From NCBI GenBank assembly GCA_948537335.1, contig CAOUJG010000005.1, positions 6,164-70,163 on the forward strand: a DNA stretch of 64,000 bases, written 5' to 3'. Shown piece by piece: positions 16,862-25,075 of the stretch (position 1 is the first letter of the stretch; each line of letters opens with the position of its first letter). The notes below the pieces were generated by a model that was not told where the DNA came from, did not search any database, and saw only the letters and a list, made by a program, of their open reading frames with translations. This stretch comes from an uncultured Eubacteriales bacterium (lineage in GTDB: Bacteria > Bacillota > Clostridia > Oscillospirales > Acutalibacteraceae). The position numbers were made by a program, and so were the translations under genes.

Positions 16862-17035
16862 AAAAAAAGAGCGGATTATTATCGGAAATTTGCGGATAAA
16901 ATTTTGGGTTTATCTAGGATATTTGTAATTTTGACGCATAATTATACAAATAGTAAAATAAAAAATTATTATAAATATTTTGCAAAATTAAAAGGATAAT
17001 ATTCATATTTAGAGCGATTTTTTGGGTTTGATTGG

Positions 17036-17064
17036 TTTACAATTTTCGAATTATAATATAAAAT
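17036..17064 (+). promoter_or_regulatory. Promoter of the ComEA-like gene
   Basis: TTTACA (17036-17041), a 17-bp spacer and TAAAAT (17059-17064), 38 nt before the start codon. Confidence 0.6.
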
Positions 17065-17101
17065 CTGTATTAGAAAAGTAAAATATTTGGGGGGTCGTGC
17101 A

Positions 17102-17527
17102 ATGGATGTAAAGGACAATCACGAAAAAATATTGATTATTGTGGCGCTTGTGCTGTGCGCCGGAATTTTATTTTATAACGCGTTCTTTATTCCGACGATA
17201 TCGATTCCGTCGGTGATTTATGTAGACTCCGATACGCAAGGCAGCGCAGTCGGTGGCGCAAGTGATAGTTTTGAAGCGGGGATGAGTTCGAGCACTAGCG
17301 GCAATGATGCGCAGAGCTCAAGTGGTGATTCTTCAAAGGTGAACATTAACACAGCGACGGCGGACGAACTGGACGAGAAGCTAAACGGAATTGGCCCGAC
17401 GACGGCAGAAAAGATTATAGAATATAGGACGAAGATTGGCAGATTTTCGGACATTGAGGAAATAAAGAATGTCTCTGGTATCGGCGAGAAGACCTTCGAA
17501 AAGTTTAAAGATGTGATCTGCACTTGA
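17102..17527 (+). CDS. comEA: ComEA-like membrane-anchored helix-hairpin-helix DNA-binding protein
   Basis: ComEA-type proteins bind double-stranded DNA outside the membrane during natural transformation. This 141-residue protein has an N-terminal membrane anchor (ILIIVALVLCAGILFYNAFF), a Ser/Gly-rich linker, and a tandem HhH domain: KVNINTATADELDEKLNGIG and ISGIGEKTFEKFKD-like repeats with two GIG turns. The SLBB domain of longer ComEA proteins is absent. The ATG at 17102 follows GGGGGG. No comEB/comEC is adjacent, so competence is not shown. DNA binding at the cell surface is the safe part. Confidence 0.8.
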   Translation: MDVKDNHEKILIIVALVLCAGILFYNAFFIPTISIPSVIYVDSDTQGSAVGGASDSFEAGMSSSTSGNDAQSSSGDSSKVNINTATADELDEKLNGIGPTTAEKIIEYRTKIGRFSDIEEIKNVSGIGEKTFEKFKDVICT

Positions 17528-17645
17528 CTGCGTTGAGGCTGCATAAAAAATAACGAGCTTGCAACCTAGATTTTATCTAGCAAAAATTTTATTTTATGGT
17601 GCATACGGCGGCATTTTTCCGGTAAAGATATACTCGGAGGTGCTG

Positions 17646-18380
17646 TTGAAAATGAACGAGATAAAAATAAATGACGCGAAAGAAAAAAATAAAAAGAAGG
17701 GCATCAATTTTTACGTAGCGCTGGGGATCTGCGTTTTGGCGGTGGGGGTGGCTGGCTGGACTACTTATGACAGCATAAAGCGGTTTGCTGGGCCGGACGA
17801 TGACGTAAATGTGTCGAACGTCTCGCAAAAATATAAGGTTAAAACAGAGAATTCGGCCAAAAACTCGGCAAGAAAGCCGACAAACAACGCCAATAGTGAA
17901 CCGAAACAAATGAGCCGCTCGAGATCAGCGCCGGAATTGGACGAGCAGCAGAGTGTCTCGGTAAATGCGCAGGCGAGCGGTACCATCGTTTACCCGACTT
18001 CGAAGGACGTCGTCAAAGACTTTAGCGGAGAGAACCCGGTATTTTCGAAGACGTTGAATGACTGGCGCACACACGAGGGAATCGACCTAGCGGCCGAGCA
18101 AGGAAGCAAGATAAAATCGATTACAAACGGTAAAGTCAAGGAGATATATAACGATCCGTTATATGGCACAACCATGGTGGTGGAGCACGAGGGCGGCTTT
18201 GTAGCGTATTATTCGGGCCTGGGCGAGACAACCTTGGTCAACGCAAACGACGCAGTAGAAGCAGGACAAGAAATAGCCTCGATCAACGACATCCCCTGCG
18301 AGGCAGCCGACGGATATCACCTGCATTTGGCCATAAAAAAAGACGGTAAATTTATCAACCCGAAAGAGATTTTAGGCTAA
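17646..18380 (+). CDS. spoIIQ: SpoIIQ-like M23 peptidase-domain membrane protein
   Basis: The protein has an N-terminal cytoplasmic tail, one transmembrane segment (FYVALGICVLAVGVAGWTTY), a disordered Lys/Ser/Asn linker and a C-terminal M23 (LytM) domain. The domain opens with a PVFSKTLNDWRTHEGIDLA-like stretch, close to clostridial SpoIIQ, and keeps zinc-ligand positions: His near 143, Asp near 147 and a late HLH. SpoIIQ is made in the forespore, pairs with SpoIIIAH across the septum and supports engulfment; clostridial forms retain zinc ligands, unlike Bacillus. The start is TTG 17646 (5 nt from GGAGG) or ATG 17652. SpoIIIAH is not in the window, so a general cell-wall endopeptidase remains possible. 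Confidence 0.6.
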   Translation: MKMNEIKINDAKEKNKKKGINFYVALGICVLAVGVAGWTTYDSIKRFAGPDDDVNVSNVSQKYKVKTENSAKNSARKPTNNANSEPKQMSRSRSAPELDEQQSVSVNAQASGTIVYPTSKDVVKDFSGENPVFSKTLNDWRTHEGIDLAAEQGSKIKSITNGKVKEIYNDPLYGTTMVVEHEGGFVAYYSGLGETTLVNANDAVEAGQEIASINDIPCEAADGYHLHLAIKKDGKFINPKEILG

Positions 18381-18400
18381 AAGCAAAAGCAAAAAATTAA

Positions 18401-18429
18401 GGATCACCAAACTTGCCGGTGATCCTTTT
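18401..18429. terminator. Bidirectional terminator
   Basis: GGATCACC and GGTGATCC form a perfect 8-bp stem with TTTT on the + side and a T-rich run in the other direction, between the converging spoIIQ-like gene and galU. Confidence 0.8.
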
Positions 18430-18450
18430 ATCAATTAAACCTAAACCGCC

Positions 18451-19320
18451 CTAAACGCGGCTAGCAATGTCTTTTAAATAAGTTTTGAAGTCAGCACCAA
18501 TTTCTGGATGATTTAACCCGACCTCAACACAAGCCTTCAAAATGCCCAACTTATTGCCCATATCGTAGCGAACTCCGGTGAACTCCACAGCCGTAACACC
18601 CACAGTATTCGCAAGAACCTTAATAGCGTCGGTCAGCTGGATTTCTCCGCCAACGCCAGGCTTTATAGTGTCCAAAATATCAAAAATATCCGGCGTCAAA
18701 ATGCATCTGCCCAAAATGGAGTACAGCGACATAACCTGATCCTTCGCGGGTTTTTCGATCATATCGGTGCAAGAAAAAATATTTTCCTTAATGTGCTCAA
18801 CCCTCAAGGAGCTGTACTTAGAGATGTCCGCCGCGGAGACCTTGTTAATGCCCAAAACAGCGCGCCCAAACTCCTGATAAACGCGAATAAGCTGCGCGCA
18901 AGCCGGATCGTCGCCAATAATAACATCGTCGCCATAAAGAACGGCAAAAGCGTCGCTGCCAACAAAAGATCGCGCGCAGTTCACGGCATGACCCAAACCC
19001 AAAGTCTCCTTCTGGCGCAAAAAATAAATATTAGCAAGTTTAGAAATCCTGGCAAGATCGTCAGCCAGCTCGACTTTTCCGCAGTTTAAGATGCGTTGTT
19101 CAAGTTCTGGTGAGCGGTCAAAATGATCCTCAATGAGCTCCTTGCCGCGGTTTGTAATTATTAAAATGTCTGTAATCCCCGAAGCGACGGCTTCTTCAAC
19201 AATATATTGAATAGCGGGTTTATCCACAATAGGCAACATCTCTTTTGGCAGAGCCTTTGTAGCGGGCAAAACCCTAGTCCCCAGGCCGGCCGCCGGAATT
19301 ACAGCCTTCGTAATCTTCAT
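18451..19320 (-). CDS. galU: UTP--glucose-1-phosphate uridylyltransferase
   Basis: GalU makes UDP-glucose for glycolipids, teichoic-acid sugars and polysaccharides. The nucleotidyltransferase signature is intact: VIPAAGLGTRVLPATKALPK and EMLPIVDKPAIQYIVEEA, then GLGHAVNCA and VLYGDDVI. The ATG at 19320 has GAGG 5 nt upstream and gives 289 aa, a normal length. It has its own promoter. Confidence 0.95.
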   Translation of the reverse strand: MKITKAVIPAAGLGTRVLPATKALPKEMLPIVDKPAIQYIVEEAVASGITDILIITNRGKELIEDHFDRSPELEQRILNCGKVELADDLARISKLANIYFLRQKETLGLGHAVNCARSFVGSDAFAVLYGDDVIIGDDPACAQLIRVYQEFGRAVLGINKVSAADISKYSSLRVEHIKENIFSCTDMIEKPAKDQVMSLYSILGRCILTPDIFDILDTIKPGVGGEIQLTDAIKVLANTVGVTAVEFTGVRYDMGNKLGILKACVEVGLNHPEIGADFKTYLKDIASRV

Positions 19321-19359
19321 GCAATCCTCAGTCCTCAAATTTTAAACAAATCAAAAAAG

Positions 19360-19388
19360 ATTATAAAACACTTTAAAAATAAAGTCAA
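19360..19388 (-). promoter_or_regulatory. Promoter of galU
   Basis: Reading leftward: TTGACT (19388-19383), a 17-bp spacer and TATAAT (19365-19360). Confidence 0.8.
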
Positions 19389-19413
19389 CGTGCAAAACAA
19401 AAATGGCGAGACT

Positions 19414-19950
19414 CTAGCAATTATGCCGATTTATATCCAGCTCGTGTGATTTGTTTTCACGACTTTTGCTGCGCTTAGTAAAAGTAAAGCGATTAACCAG
19501 CATCGCAACGATAATGCCCATGCTGGTGTCGAGCATGCGGTTTACAACGTACATGAAGGCGGTGGAGACGTTCCCGTCCGGCCACATGACGACGCTCAAA
19601 ACAACGATACAAGAAATGCTAACAGAGGCCGGCTGATTAATCACGTTGCAGATGTAAATCACCATCAGAATCGAAAAAGGCGCAATAAACAAAGTGGTAA
19701 CCTCTCTAAAAGGCAGCTTATAAACCGTCAGAATAATCAAATACCCCACAATGCCGCCAACCAAAGTTCCAACCAAGCGCTGCAAGCCCGAACTAAAGGT
19801 CTTATTATAAGTCGGTTGCAGGCAGATGATAGCAGCGATGCTTGCAAACAAAGTGTCCGTCCGATTAAAAATAAGCGCGATCAAAAGGCAAAAGAACACC
19901 GAAATGGCAGTTTTAATGGCCCGCAAACCCAATTTATACCCAGGATTCAT
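19414..19950 (-). CDS. FUSC/aromatic-acid-exporter-like membrane protein
   Basis: This 178-residue protein has about five hydrophobic segments, starting YKLGLRAIKTAISVFFCLLI. The stretch TLFASIAAIICLQPTYNKTFSSGLQRLVGTLVGG, with Pro and a glycine-rich turn, matches the small FUSC/DUF939-type membrane module. These are half-size relatives of aromatic acid or fusaric acid efflux proteins and may need a partner. The basic C-terminal tail (TFTKRSKSRENK) is cytoplasmic. Substrate is unknown. AGGAGA lies 8 nt before the ATG. It follows dCMP deaminase by 36 nt in the same direction. Confidence 0.65.
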   Translation of the reverse strand: MNPGYKLGLRAIKTAISVFFCLLIALIFNRTDTLFASIAAIICLQPTYNKTFSSGLQRLVGTLVGGIVGYLIILTVYKLPFREVTTLFIAPFSILMVIYICNVINQPASVSISCIVVLSVVMWPDGNVSTAFMYVVNRMLDTSMGIIVAMLVNRFTFTKRSKSRENKSHELDINRHNC

Positions 19951-19986
19951 AAAAAGTCTCCTATTGCAAAGTTAAAATGAACGTCC

Positions 19987-20475
19987 TCAATACCCCGTTT
20001 TTCCGGCCAAAGATTCGTCATCCGCGACCCAGTCGTCCACGTCAAAGGTCTTAAAATTAGTTTCATCGATGCGAACAACAACAAAACGGATGCCAGCGTT
20101 GATAATAAGGCGTTTGCACATAGAGCAAGAGCAAGTATCCTTGACGTATTCGCCAGAAGAGGCCTCCCTACCCACCAAATACAAGGTGGCGCCTATCATG
20201 TCGTTTCTGGCTGCATGAATAATGGCGTTGGCTTCGGCATGGACAGACCTGCAAAGCTCATAACGCTCACCACGAGGGATATTTAAGACCTCGCGAGTAC
20301 AGTGACCCACGTCTGAGCAGTTTTTGCGGCCTCTAGGCGCGCCAGTATAGCCCGAAGAGACGATCTGATCGTTCTTAACGATGATAGCGCCAAAATTCCG
20401 ACGCATGCAAGTTCCGCGTTCCAGCACGGTTTGAGCGATGTCCAGATAATAATTTTCTTTATTAATTCTTTCCAT
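19987..20475 (-). CDS. dCMP deaminase (ComEB/Dcd-type cytidine deaminase family)
   Basis: This enzyme converts dCMP to dUMP for thymidylate synthesis. The zinc-binding motifs are visible: VHAEANAI (His and catalytic Glu) and a C-terminal CSCSMCKRL with the two Cys ligands. CSDVGHCTREVLNIPRG is the typical dCMP deaminase insertion with further Cys and His. The chosen start is ATG 20475 (MERINKENYY, 162 aa). In Bacillus the homologue comEB lies in the comE operon. Here it is separate from the comEA-like gene. Confidence 0.88.
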   Translation of the reverse strand: MERINKENYYLDIAQTVLERGTCMRRNFGAIIVKNDQIVSSGYTGAPRGRKNCSDVGHCTREVLNIPRGERYELCRSVHAEANAIIHAARNDMIGATLYLVGREASSGEYVKDTCSCSMCKRLIINAGIRFVVVRIDETNFKTFDVDDWVADDESLAGKTGY

Positions 20476-20502
20476 AAAAAGACGAGCCCCCCAGATAGAA
20501 TC

Positions 20503-20531
20503 ATTATAAAATATTTTTCTACAAGAAGCAA
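20503..20531 (-). promoter_or_regulatory. Promoter of dCMP deaminase and FUSC genes
   Basis: Reading leftward: TTGCTT (20531-20526), a 17-bp spacer and TATAAT (20508-20503). A rightward TATAAT at 20557-20562, preceded by TTGGCA at a short 15-bp spacing, may serve rsmA. Confidence 0.6.
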
Positions 20532-20614
20532 TCTTTTGGCACAATTTAAATTATGCTATAATAGGAAAAAGAGTTTATCGAAAAGAGTTAATAGAGGCGG
20601 CGGGAGAAGACAAA

Positions 20615-21487
20615 ATGGGCAAGTTATCGGACATCAGCACAATAAAGCAGATTTTGGCAAGGCATGGGTTTAGCTTTTCGAAGGCGCTGGGGCAAAATTT
20701 TTTGATAAATCCAACCGTCAGCCCCAAAATGGCGGAATTATGCGGCGCCGGGCAAGAAAACACCGGAGTGCTAGAAATAGGTCCCGGAATAGGCGTGCTC
20801 ACCTGCGAGCTAGCAAAAAGGGCGCCAAAAGTGGTTGCAATAGAGATCGATAAGCGGCTGATCCCCATTCTGAGCGAGACTCTTGCAGACTTTAATAATG
20901 TAAAAATCATCAACGACGACATAATGAAGGTGGACTTAAAAAAGCTGCTAAAGGCCGAATTTTCGGGCATGAACGTGGTTGTGTGCGCAAATTTGCCGTA
21001 TTACATTACGTCGCCAGTTTTAATGCGGCTGCTCGAGGAAAGGTTAGGACTAGCCGCGATAACCGTGATGGTCCAAAGAGAAGTCGCACAAAGGCTCTGT
21101 GCCGGGGCAGAGAGCAGAAAAACCGGCAGCATAAGCCTCGCGGTGAACTATTACGCAGAGCCAGAACTCTTGTTTGGCGTAAAAAAAGGAAGCTTCATGC
21201 CAGAGCCAAAGATAGACTCGGCGGTGGTCAAATTGAATGTCCGAAAAAGCCCGCCGTGCAAGGTTTTAAGCGAGGAGTTATTTTTTAAAATCATAAAAAT
21301 GGCGTTTTTGCAAAGGCGAAAAACGGTAATAAACGCGCTGAGCGGCGGGAACGCTATATCCGTGCCCAAACCTGAGCTTATGGAAATTTTTGAGCGGATA
21401 GGGATTTTGCCAACCAAACGGGCCGAAAATTTGTCCATAAAACAGTTCGCAGATCTCTCAAACGAGCTGCATCTTCGCGGTTATTGA
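20615..21487 (+). CDS. rsmA: 16S rRNA dimethyladenosine transferase
   Basis: RsmA (KsgA) dimethylates two adjacent adenines near the 3' end of 16S rRNA, late in 30S assembly. The SAM-binding LEIGPGIGVLTCELAKRA, the acidic VAIEIDKRLIP and the catalytic NLPYYITSPVLM are all present. At 290 aa the length is normal. GGGAGAAG lies upstream of the ATG. Confidence 0.96.
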   Translation: MGKLSDISTIKQILARHGFSFSKALGQNFLINPTVSPKMAELCGAGQENTGVLEIGPGIGVLTCELAKRAPKVVAIEIDKRLIPILSETLADFNNVKIINDDIMKVDLKKLLKAEFSGMNVVVCANLPYYITSPVLMRLLEERLGLAAITVMVQREVAQRLCAGAESRKTGSISLAVNYYAEPELLFGVKKGSFMPEPKIDSAVVKLNVRKSPPCKVLSEELFFKIIKMAFLQRRKTVINALSGGNAISVPKPELMEIFERIGILPTKRAENLSIKQFADLSNELHLRGY

Positions 21488-21609
21488 CAAAGGTTGGCGC
21501 CGGGCTTTAAAATGTTCGAGTTTTGTGGTATACTTAATGTGCAAAAATCAATTTTGGAGATTTTGATTTTACTTGAAATGCTAAGGATGTCGACGTGGAG
21601 GGAGTCATT

Positions 21610-22404
21610 GTGAACAAACTGGAGACTAGGATGCTGGAGCTTTTAAAAAGCCTGCAGGCCGAAAACAACGTTTTGGCGGTAAAGGCAGAGTTTGAGGCGG
21701 AAGGATCGCGCAAGGACGAGCTGATTCGGTTGTGCGAGCTTGTTTTTCGCGCAGACATGAAGCTGTTTATAAAGATTGGAGGCTGTGAGGCTGTACGAGA
21801 CCTAGATCAGTGCAGGCTTTTGGGCGCGAGCGGAATCATGGCGCCGATGATTGAGAGCCCCTTTGCGATGAAAAAATTTGTGGGGGCAGCCAAAAAGGTC
21901 TATGGTGCGGAGATTTCTGACGTTGAATGGATTATAAATGCCGAAACAAAGACCTGTAAGCAAAATTTTGATGAGATACTTGAGCAAGGATCAGGCTTTT
22001 TGAACACTATCTCGATTGGGAGAGTGGATCTGTCAGCCTCCATGGGCCTCACACGGGACGCCATAAACGGAGAGGAAGTTTTTGAGACCTCGCAATATTT
22101 TGCAAAGAAAGCTAAGGCTGCCGGCATCGTGGTGGGCTTTGGCGGAGGCATATCGTTTGACGCGATTGACTTCATCAAGGGCATGAAGGGGCTTGCGGAT
22201 AAATTTGAGACCAGAAAAATCGTGTTCAAGTACGATGATGACGCAGACCGGCTAAAATCAGGAATTTTGAAGGCGATGGAGTTTGAGGTTTTGTACCTAC
22301 AGAACAAATGCGAGTTTTACGACAGGATGGCGAATGAAGACCGCGCCAGAATGCAGCTTTTGGTGCAGCGATTTGAGACCGCGAAGGCAAAGTTGGGGAA
22401 ATGA
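21610..22404 (+). CDS. HpcH/HpaI aldolase family protein
   Basis: This TIM-barrel enzyme of the phosphoenolpyruvate/citrate-lyase-beta superfamily cleaves or forms C-C bonds with pyruvate-type ketoacids and a divalent metal. Visible are GASGIMAPMIESPFAMKKF, with the metal-ligand Glu, and TISIGRVDLSASMGL, with the matching Asp. The C-terminal part (about 200-264) is helical and unusual. GTG 21610 is preferred (GGAGGGAG 5 nt upstream) over GTG 21595. The next gene, 2 nt later, is a HAD phosphatase. The pair resembles sugar-acid or ketoacid-phosphate handling, but no substrate can be named. Confidence 0.7.
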   Translation: MNKLETRMLELLKSLQAENNVLAVKAEFEAEGSRKDELIRLCELVFRADMKLFIKIGGCEAVRDLDQCRLLGASGIMAPMIESPFAMKKFVGAAKKVYGAEISDVEWIINAETKTCKQNFDEILEQGSGFLNTISIGRVDLSASMGLTRDAINGEEVFETSQYFAKKAKAAGIVVGFGGGISFDAIDFIKGMKGLADKFETRKIVFKYDDDADRLKSGILKAMEFEVLYLQNKCEFYDRMANEDRARMQLLVQRFETAKAKLGK

Positions 22405-22406
22405 TT

Positions 22407-23060
22407 ATGAAGAAGCTTGTTATTTTTGATTTGGACGGCACTTTGATCGACACTATAGTCGATGCGGGCCGGTGTTTCAACAAAGTCTTGGAGCATTTTG
22501 GCCTTAAAACCCACTCGCTCGAGGAATATAAGCACATGGTGGGCGGCAATTTGGAGGTTATGTTTTCTAATTTGGTTGGGGATGAGGGCCGGACCGCTGG
22601 GATGATCTCGCAGTTGAAGGATAAATATCGTGAGGTGTACCTGGCGGACTCGAAGCCGAATACCAAGCCATTTGACGGGATTTTGGAAGTCTTAAAAAAG
22701 TTGAATAAATATGGCAACATTTTGATTGCGATAAATACGAATAAATCGCAGCTTTTGGCGGAGGAGCTTTGCGCAGAGATGTTTGCCGGGATTAATTTTT
22801 CCGGCATTTTGGGGTATATAGAGAGCCGGCCCTCCAAGCCAGACCCTTATGCCGCGAACGAACTGATGCGGATTAACGGCGCTTTGCCGGAGGAAACCAT
22901 CTACATCGGCGACAGCATAACGGACATAACCACGGCCAAAAACGCGGGCATAGACTGCGTCTTGGTGAATTGGCAAAATGCCGATGTCAATAAGCTTGTG
23001 AAGGAAAACGACGTCAAGTTTGTCGCTAATAAGCCGGCGGATATATTTAAGTTTTTGTAG
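22407..23060 (+). CDS. HAD-family phosphatase (phosphoglycolate phosphatase-like)
   Basis: This is a haloacid-dehalogenase-type hydrolase with motif I FDLDGTLID, a helical cap domain (about residues 15-80), motif II around IAINTNKS, motif III Lys in SRPSKPDP and motif IV YIGDSITDITTAKNAG. It removes phosphate from small molecules in the cytoplasm. ATG 22407 (8 nt after GGGG) is chosen over the overlapping ATG 22401. It is probably translated from the same mRNA as the aldolase, and the two may act in sequence. A terminator follows. Confidence 0.85.
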   Translation: MKKLVIFDLDGTLIDTIVDAGRCFNKVLEHFGLKTHSLEEYKHMVGGNLEVMFSNLVGDEGRTAGMISQLKDKYREVYLADSKPNTKPFDGILEVLKKLNKYGNILIAINTNKSQLLAEELCAEMFAGINFSGILGYIESRPSKPDPYAANELMRINGALPEETIYIGDSITDITTAKNAGIDCVLVNWQNADVNKLVKENDVKFVANKPADIFKFL

Positions 23061-23084
23061 TTATAGATAGACCGTAAGTTTTAA

Positions 23085-23130
23085 AGCGTATCATACCAGC
23101 AAAATTTTAAGCTGCGTGATGCGCTCTTTT
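23085..23130 (+). terminator. Terminator after the aldolase-HAD pair
   Basis: AGCG-t-ATCA...AGC pairs imperfectly with GCT...TGAT-g-CGCT, followed by TTTTTATTTT. The rest of the gap to 23342 is very AT-rich, with no clear promoter hexamers. Confidence 0.55.
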
Positions 23131-23342
23131 TATTTTATGAATTTTAAATTTTACATATTATTACATGATTATAAATTTAATTTTTGTTAATAATATAATT
23201 AAATTCCGATTTATTAAAACGAATTTTAATATATTAAGAATAAATTAGGGGGTGGATGCAGAAAATAATTTTTGAAAATGCATAAACGATAAAAATATAA
23301 ATTAAAAAAGGACAAAAATTAGTTTATAAAGGAGAATTAGTG

Positions 23343-24947
23343 ATGAGTTTAATTAAATTGAAAACAATAAAAAAGATATTTATAGGGCTTTTGCCATTAG
23401 CGATTTTGTTTGGAATGGTATGCCCGGGGCACGTGGCGCAGTCTGTGGCTCCAACAACGGTGAGCGTCTTGCCAGCGGCGGCAGACGGGGCACTAACTCA
23501 GATTACAAATGGTCAAAGCAGGGACTATGCGACATCTAAGGGGTACAAAGACAGCACGGGTGCTGCTAGCGCCGGCAGAGGAAAGATCTCTTACTCCACA
23601 ACGGGCGGAACCGGAGTTTTGACGCTGGACGGCGTGGACCTAAGCACTGATAATGGCTTGTTGACGGCGACAGGTGGCAATGGAGACTTAGAAATCGTCT
23701 TAATTGGTACAAACTCGATAACTTCGAACAAGAGCACAATTGCCCTGACGAGCAATAATGTGAGGTTTAGCGGTACGGGCACGCTGACGATCAGCCAGAA
23801 TACGGCCGGCAATGCGATTTCTACAACAACGGCAGGCAATATAGATTTTGCAACGAGCACTGACATAGCGCTGAAACAAGCCGCAGGGGCCGCAGCAGTG
23901 AGCTCTGCAGCGAACATAACCTTAACGAGCAGCAAAGTGACGTTGGTTCAGACAGGCGCAGCCGACGCGGTAACGGCCGCGGGCAATGTTGCGATTAACG
24001 GCGGGAACCTGGACATAAACCAGGGCACAACGAACGCAGCGATGAAGGTCACGGGGACTTTTAGCATGACAAATGGCGCAGTGATGACCAAGAACGCAGG
24101 TGCAACAGGCAACGGCATAGATGCGACGGGGGCTATGACTATATCTGGCGGAATGATGGATTCGTCCATCACAAATGCGAATTCGACTGGAATCCCGATT
24201 TATAGCGCTGAGGATATCACAATAAGCGGAGCAAACGTGAAGGCGATGGGCTCGGCTGAACATTCACCGTATGGGATCTCGGCTGCGATGGGCAAAAACA
24301 TCACTATAAACAAGGGCAGCGCGATAGAGGCGTTGGGCAACACAAACGCTATAAATCCGGCTCACCTGACGCTGGATGACACAGCGACATGGACGGCGAT
24401 GGCTGGGCAAACGGCCTCCACGGCGACAAAGCTGACAGAAACAAAGGGCAGCGACTTAGTCAAAGCGATGGCGGCCAACGGACACGACTACGTACGGCTG
24501 TACAACGAGGTCACGCTCGAGCCGAAGTCTTCTACCTTCGACAAATACACAGCGTCCAAAGATCACACAGAGATTACGGTAGCGGTAAATCCTAATGGTA
24601 CCGCGCTTTCGGAGATTCGATTGGGCAACAGGCCGCTACAAGTGGGCCGAGATTACGTTTTAAACTACAACGGCACCGATCCGGTCTCGGTAACGTTCCA
24701 GGTGAGAGAATATCTCGAGACTTTGCCGGTGGACAGGCACATACTGACTTTCAACTTCGCCAACGGCGCAACGGCGGACTTCGTGCTAAACGTGGTGGAC
24801 ACAAAACCAGTTGAGCAGCCGGCGAATAACAAAGACAACCTTCCAAAAACGGGCGACGAAACGCCGATTTTGCCACAGATTTTGCTGCTAACAGCGGGCG
24901 TGTTCACGATAATCATCGCAACAAAAAAGAGAGTCTTGAGCAAATAG
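23343..24947 (+). CDS. LPxTG-anchored surface protein with beta-helix and X2 domain
   Basis: A 534-residue secreted protein. The signal peptide is IKKIFIGLLPLAILFGMV with likely cleavage after about residue 35. The middle (about 70-345) is low in Cys and rich in Thr, Ala, Gly and Asn, with a repeated xITxSxGxxx rhythm suggesting a parallel beta-helix like the clostridial carbohydrate-binding Cthe_2159 group. Next comes an X2-like Ig domain (TLEPKSSTFDKYTASKDHT, then ILTFNFANGATADFVLNV). The C terminus has LPKTGDE, a hydrophobic span and a KKRVLSK tail, a full sortase sorting signal. Start: ATG 23343, 8 nt from AAGGAG. The adjacent sortase is the obvious anchor enzyme. The ligand is unknown. 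Confidence 0.8.
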   Translation: MSLIKLKTIKKIFIGLLPLAILFGMVCPGHVAQSVAPTTVSVLPAAADGALTQITNGQSRDYATSKGYKDSTGAASAGRGKISYSTTGGTGVLTLDGVDLSTDNGLLTATGGNGDLEIVLIGTNSITSNKSTIALTSNNVRFSGTGTLTISQNTAGNAISTTTAGNIDFATSTDIALKQAAGAAAVSSAANITLTSSKVTLVQTGAADAVTAAGNVAINGGNLDINQGTTNAAMKVTGTFSMTNGAVMTKNAGATGNGIDATGAMTISGGMMDSSITNANSTGIPIYSAEDITISGANVKAMGSAEHSPYGISAAMGKNITINKGSAIEALGNTNAINPAHLTLDDTATWTAMAGQTASTATKLTETKGSDLVKAMAANGHDYVRLYNEVTLEPKSSTFDKYTASKDHTEITVAVNPNGTALSEIRLGNRPLQVGRDYVLNYNGTDPVSVTFQVREYLETLPVDRHILTFNFANGATADFVLNVVDTKPVEQPANNKDNLPKTGDETPILPQILLLTAGVFTIIIATKKRVLSK

Positions 24948-24979
24948 CAAAGCCGAAAAAGTAGGGTCGAAGTAGACGT

Positions 24980-25038
24980 CATACGGTAACGAGTGAGTAC
25001 AGGAGAGCCGCAAAGAGCCCCTGTACTCGTTGTTATGC
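24980..25038 (+). repeat. Large inverted repeat between surface protein and sortase
   Basis: GAGTACAGG (24995-25003) and CCTGTACTC (25020-25028) form a perfect 9-bp stem. Flanking CATACGGTAACGAG and CTCGTTGTTATGCG extend it imperfectly. No T-run follows, so it is not a standard terminator. It may lower sortase expression or stabilise the upstream mRNA. Confidence 0.5.
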
Positions 25039-25075
25039 GGTGTTGCCTCATCAAAACTTAAGGATCTGATGTCCC

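Noticed and set aside
17566..17580. CTAGAT/ATCTAG hairpin as a terminator after comEA
   Set aside because: The loop is only 3 nt, the stem is AT-rich and the following sequence is a broken T-run; too weak to call.
23343..24947. Surface-protein repeats as a DNA repeat array or CRISPR
   Set aside because: The periodicity is at protein level and degenerate; there are no identical DNA repeats with unique spacers. No CRISPR array was seen anywhere.
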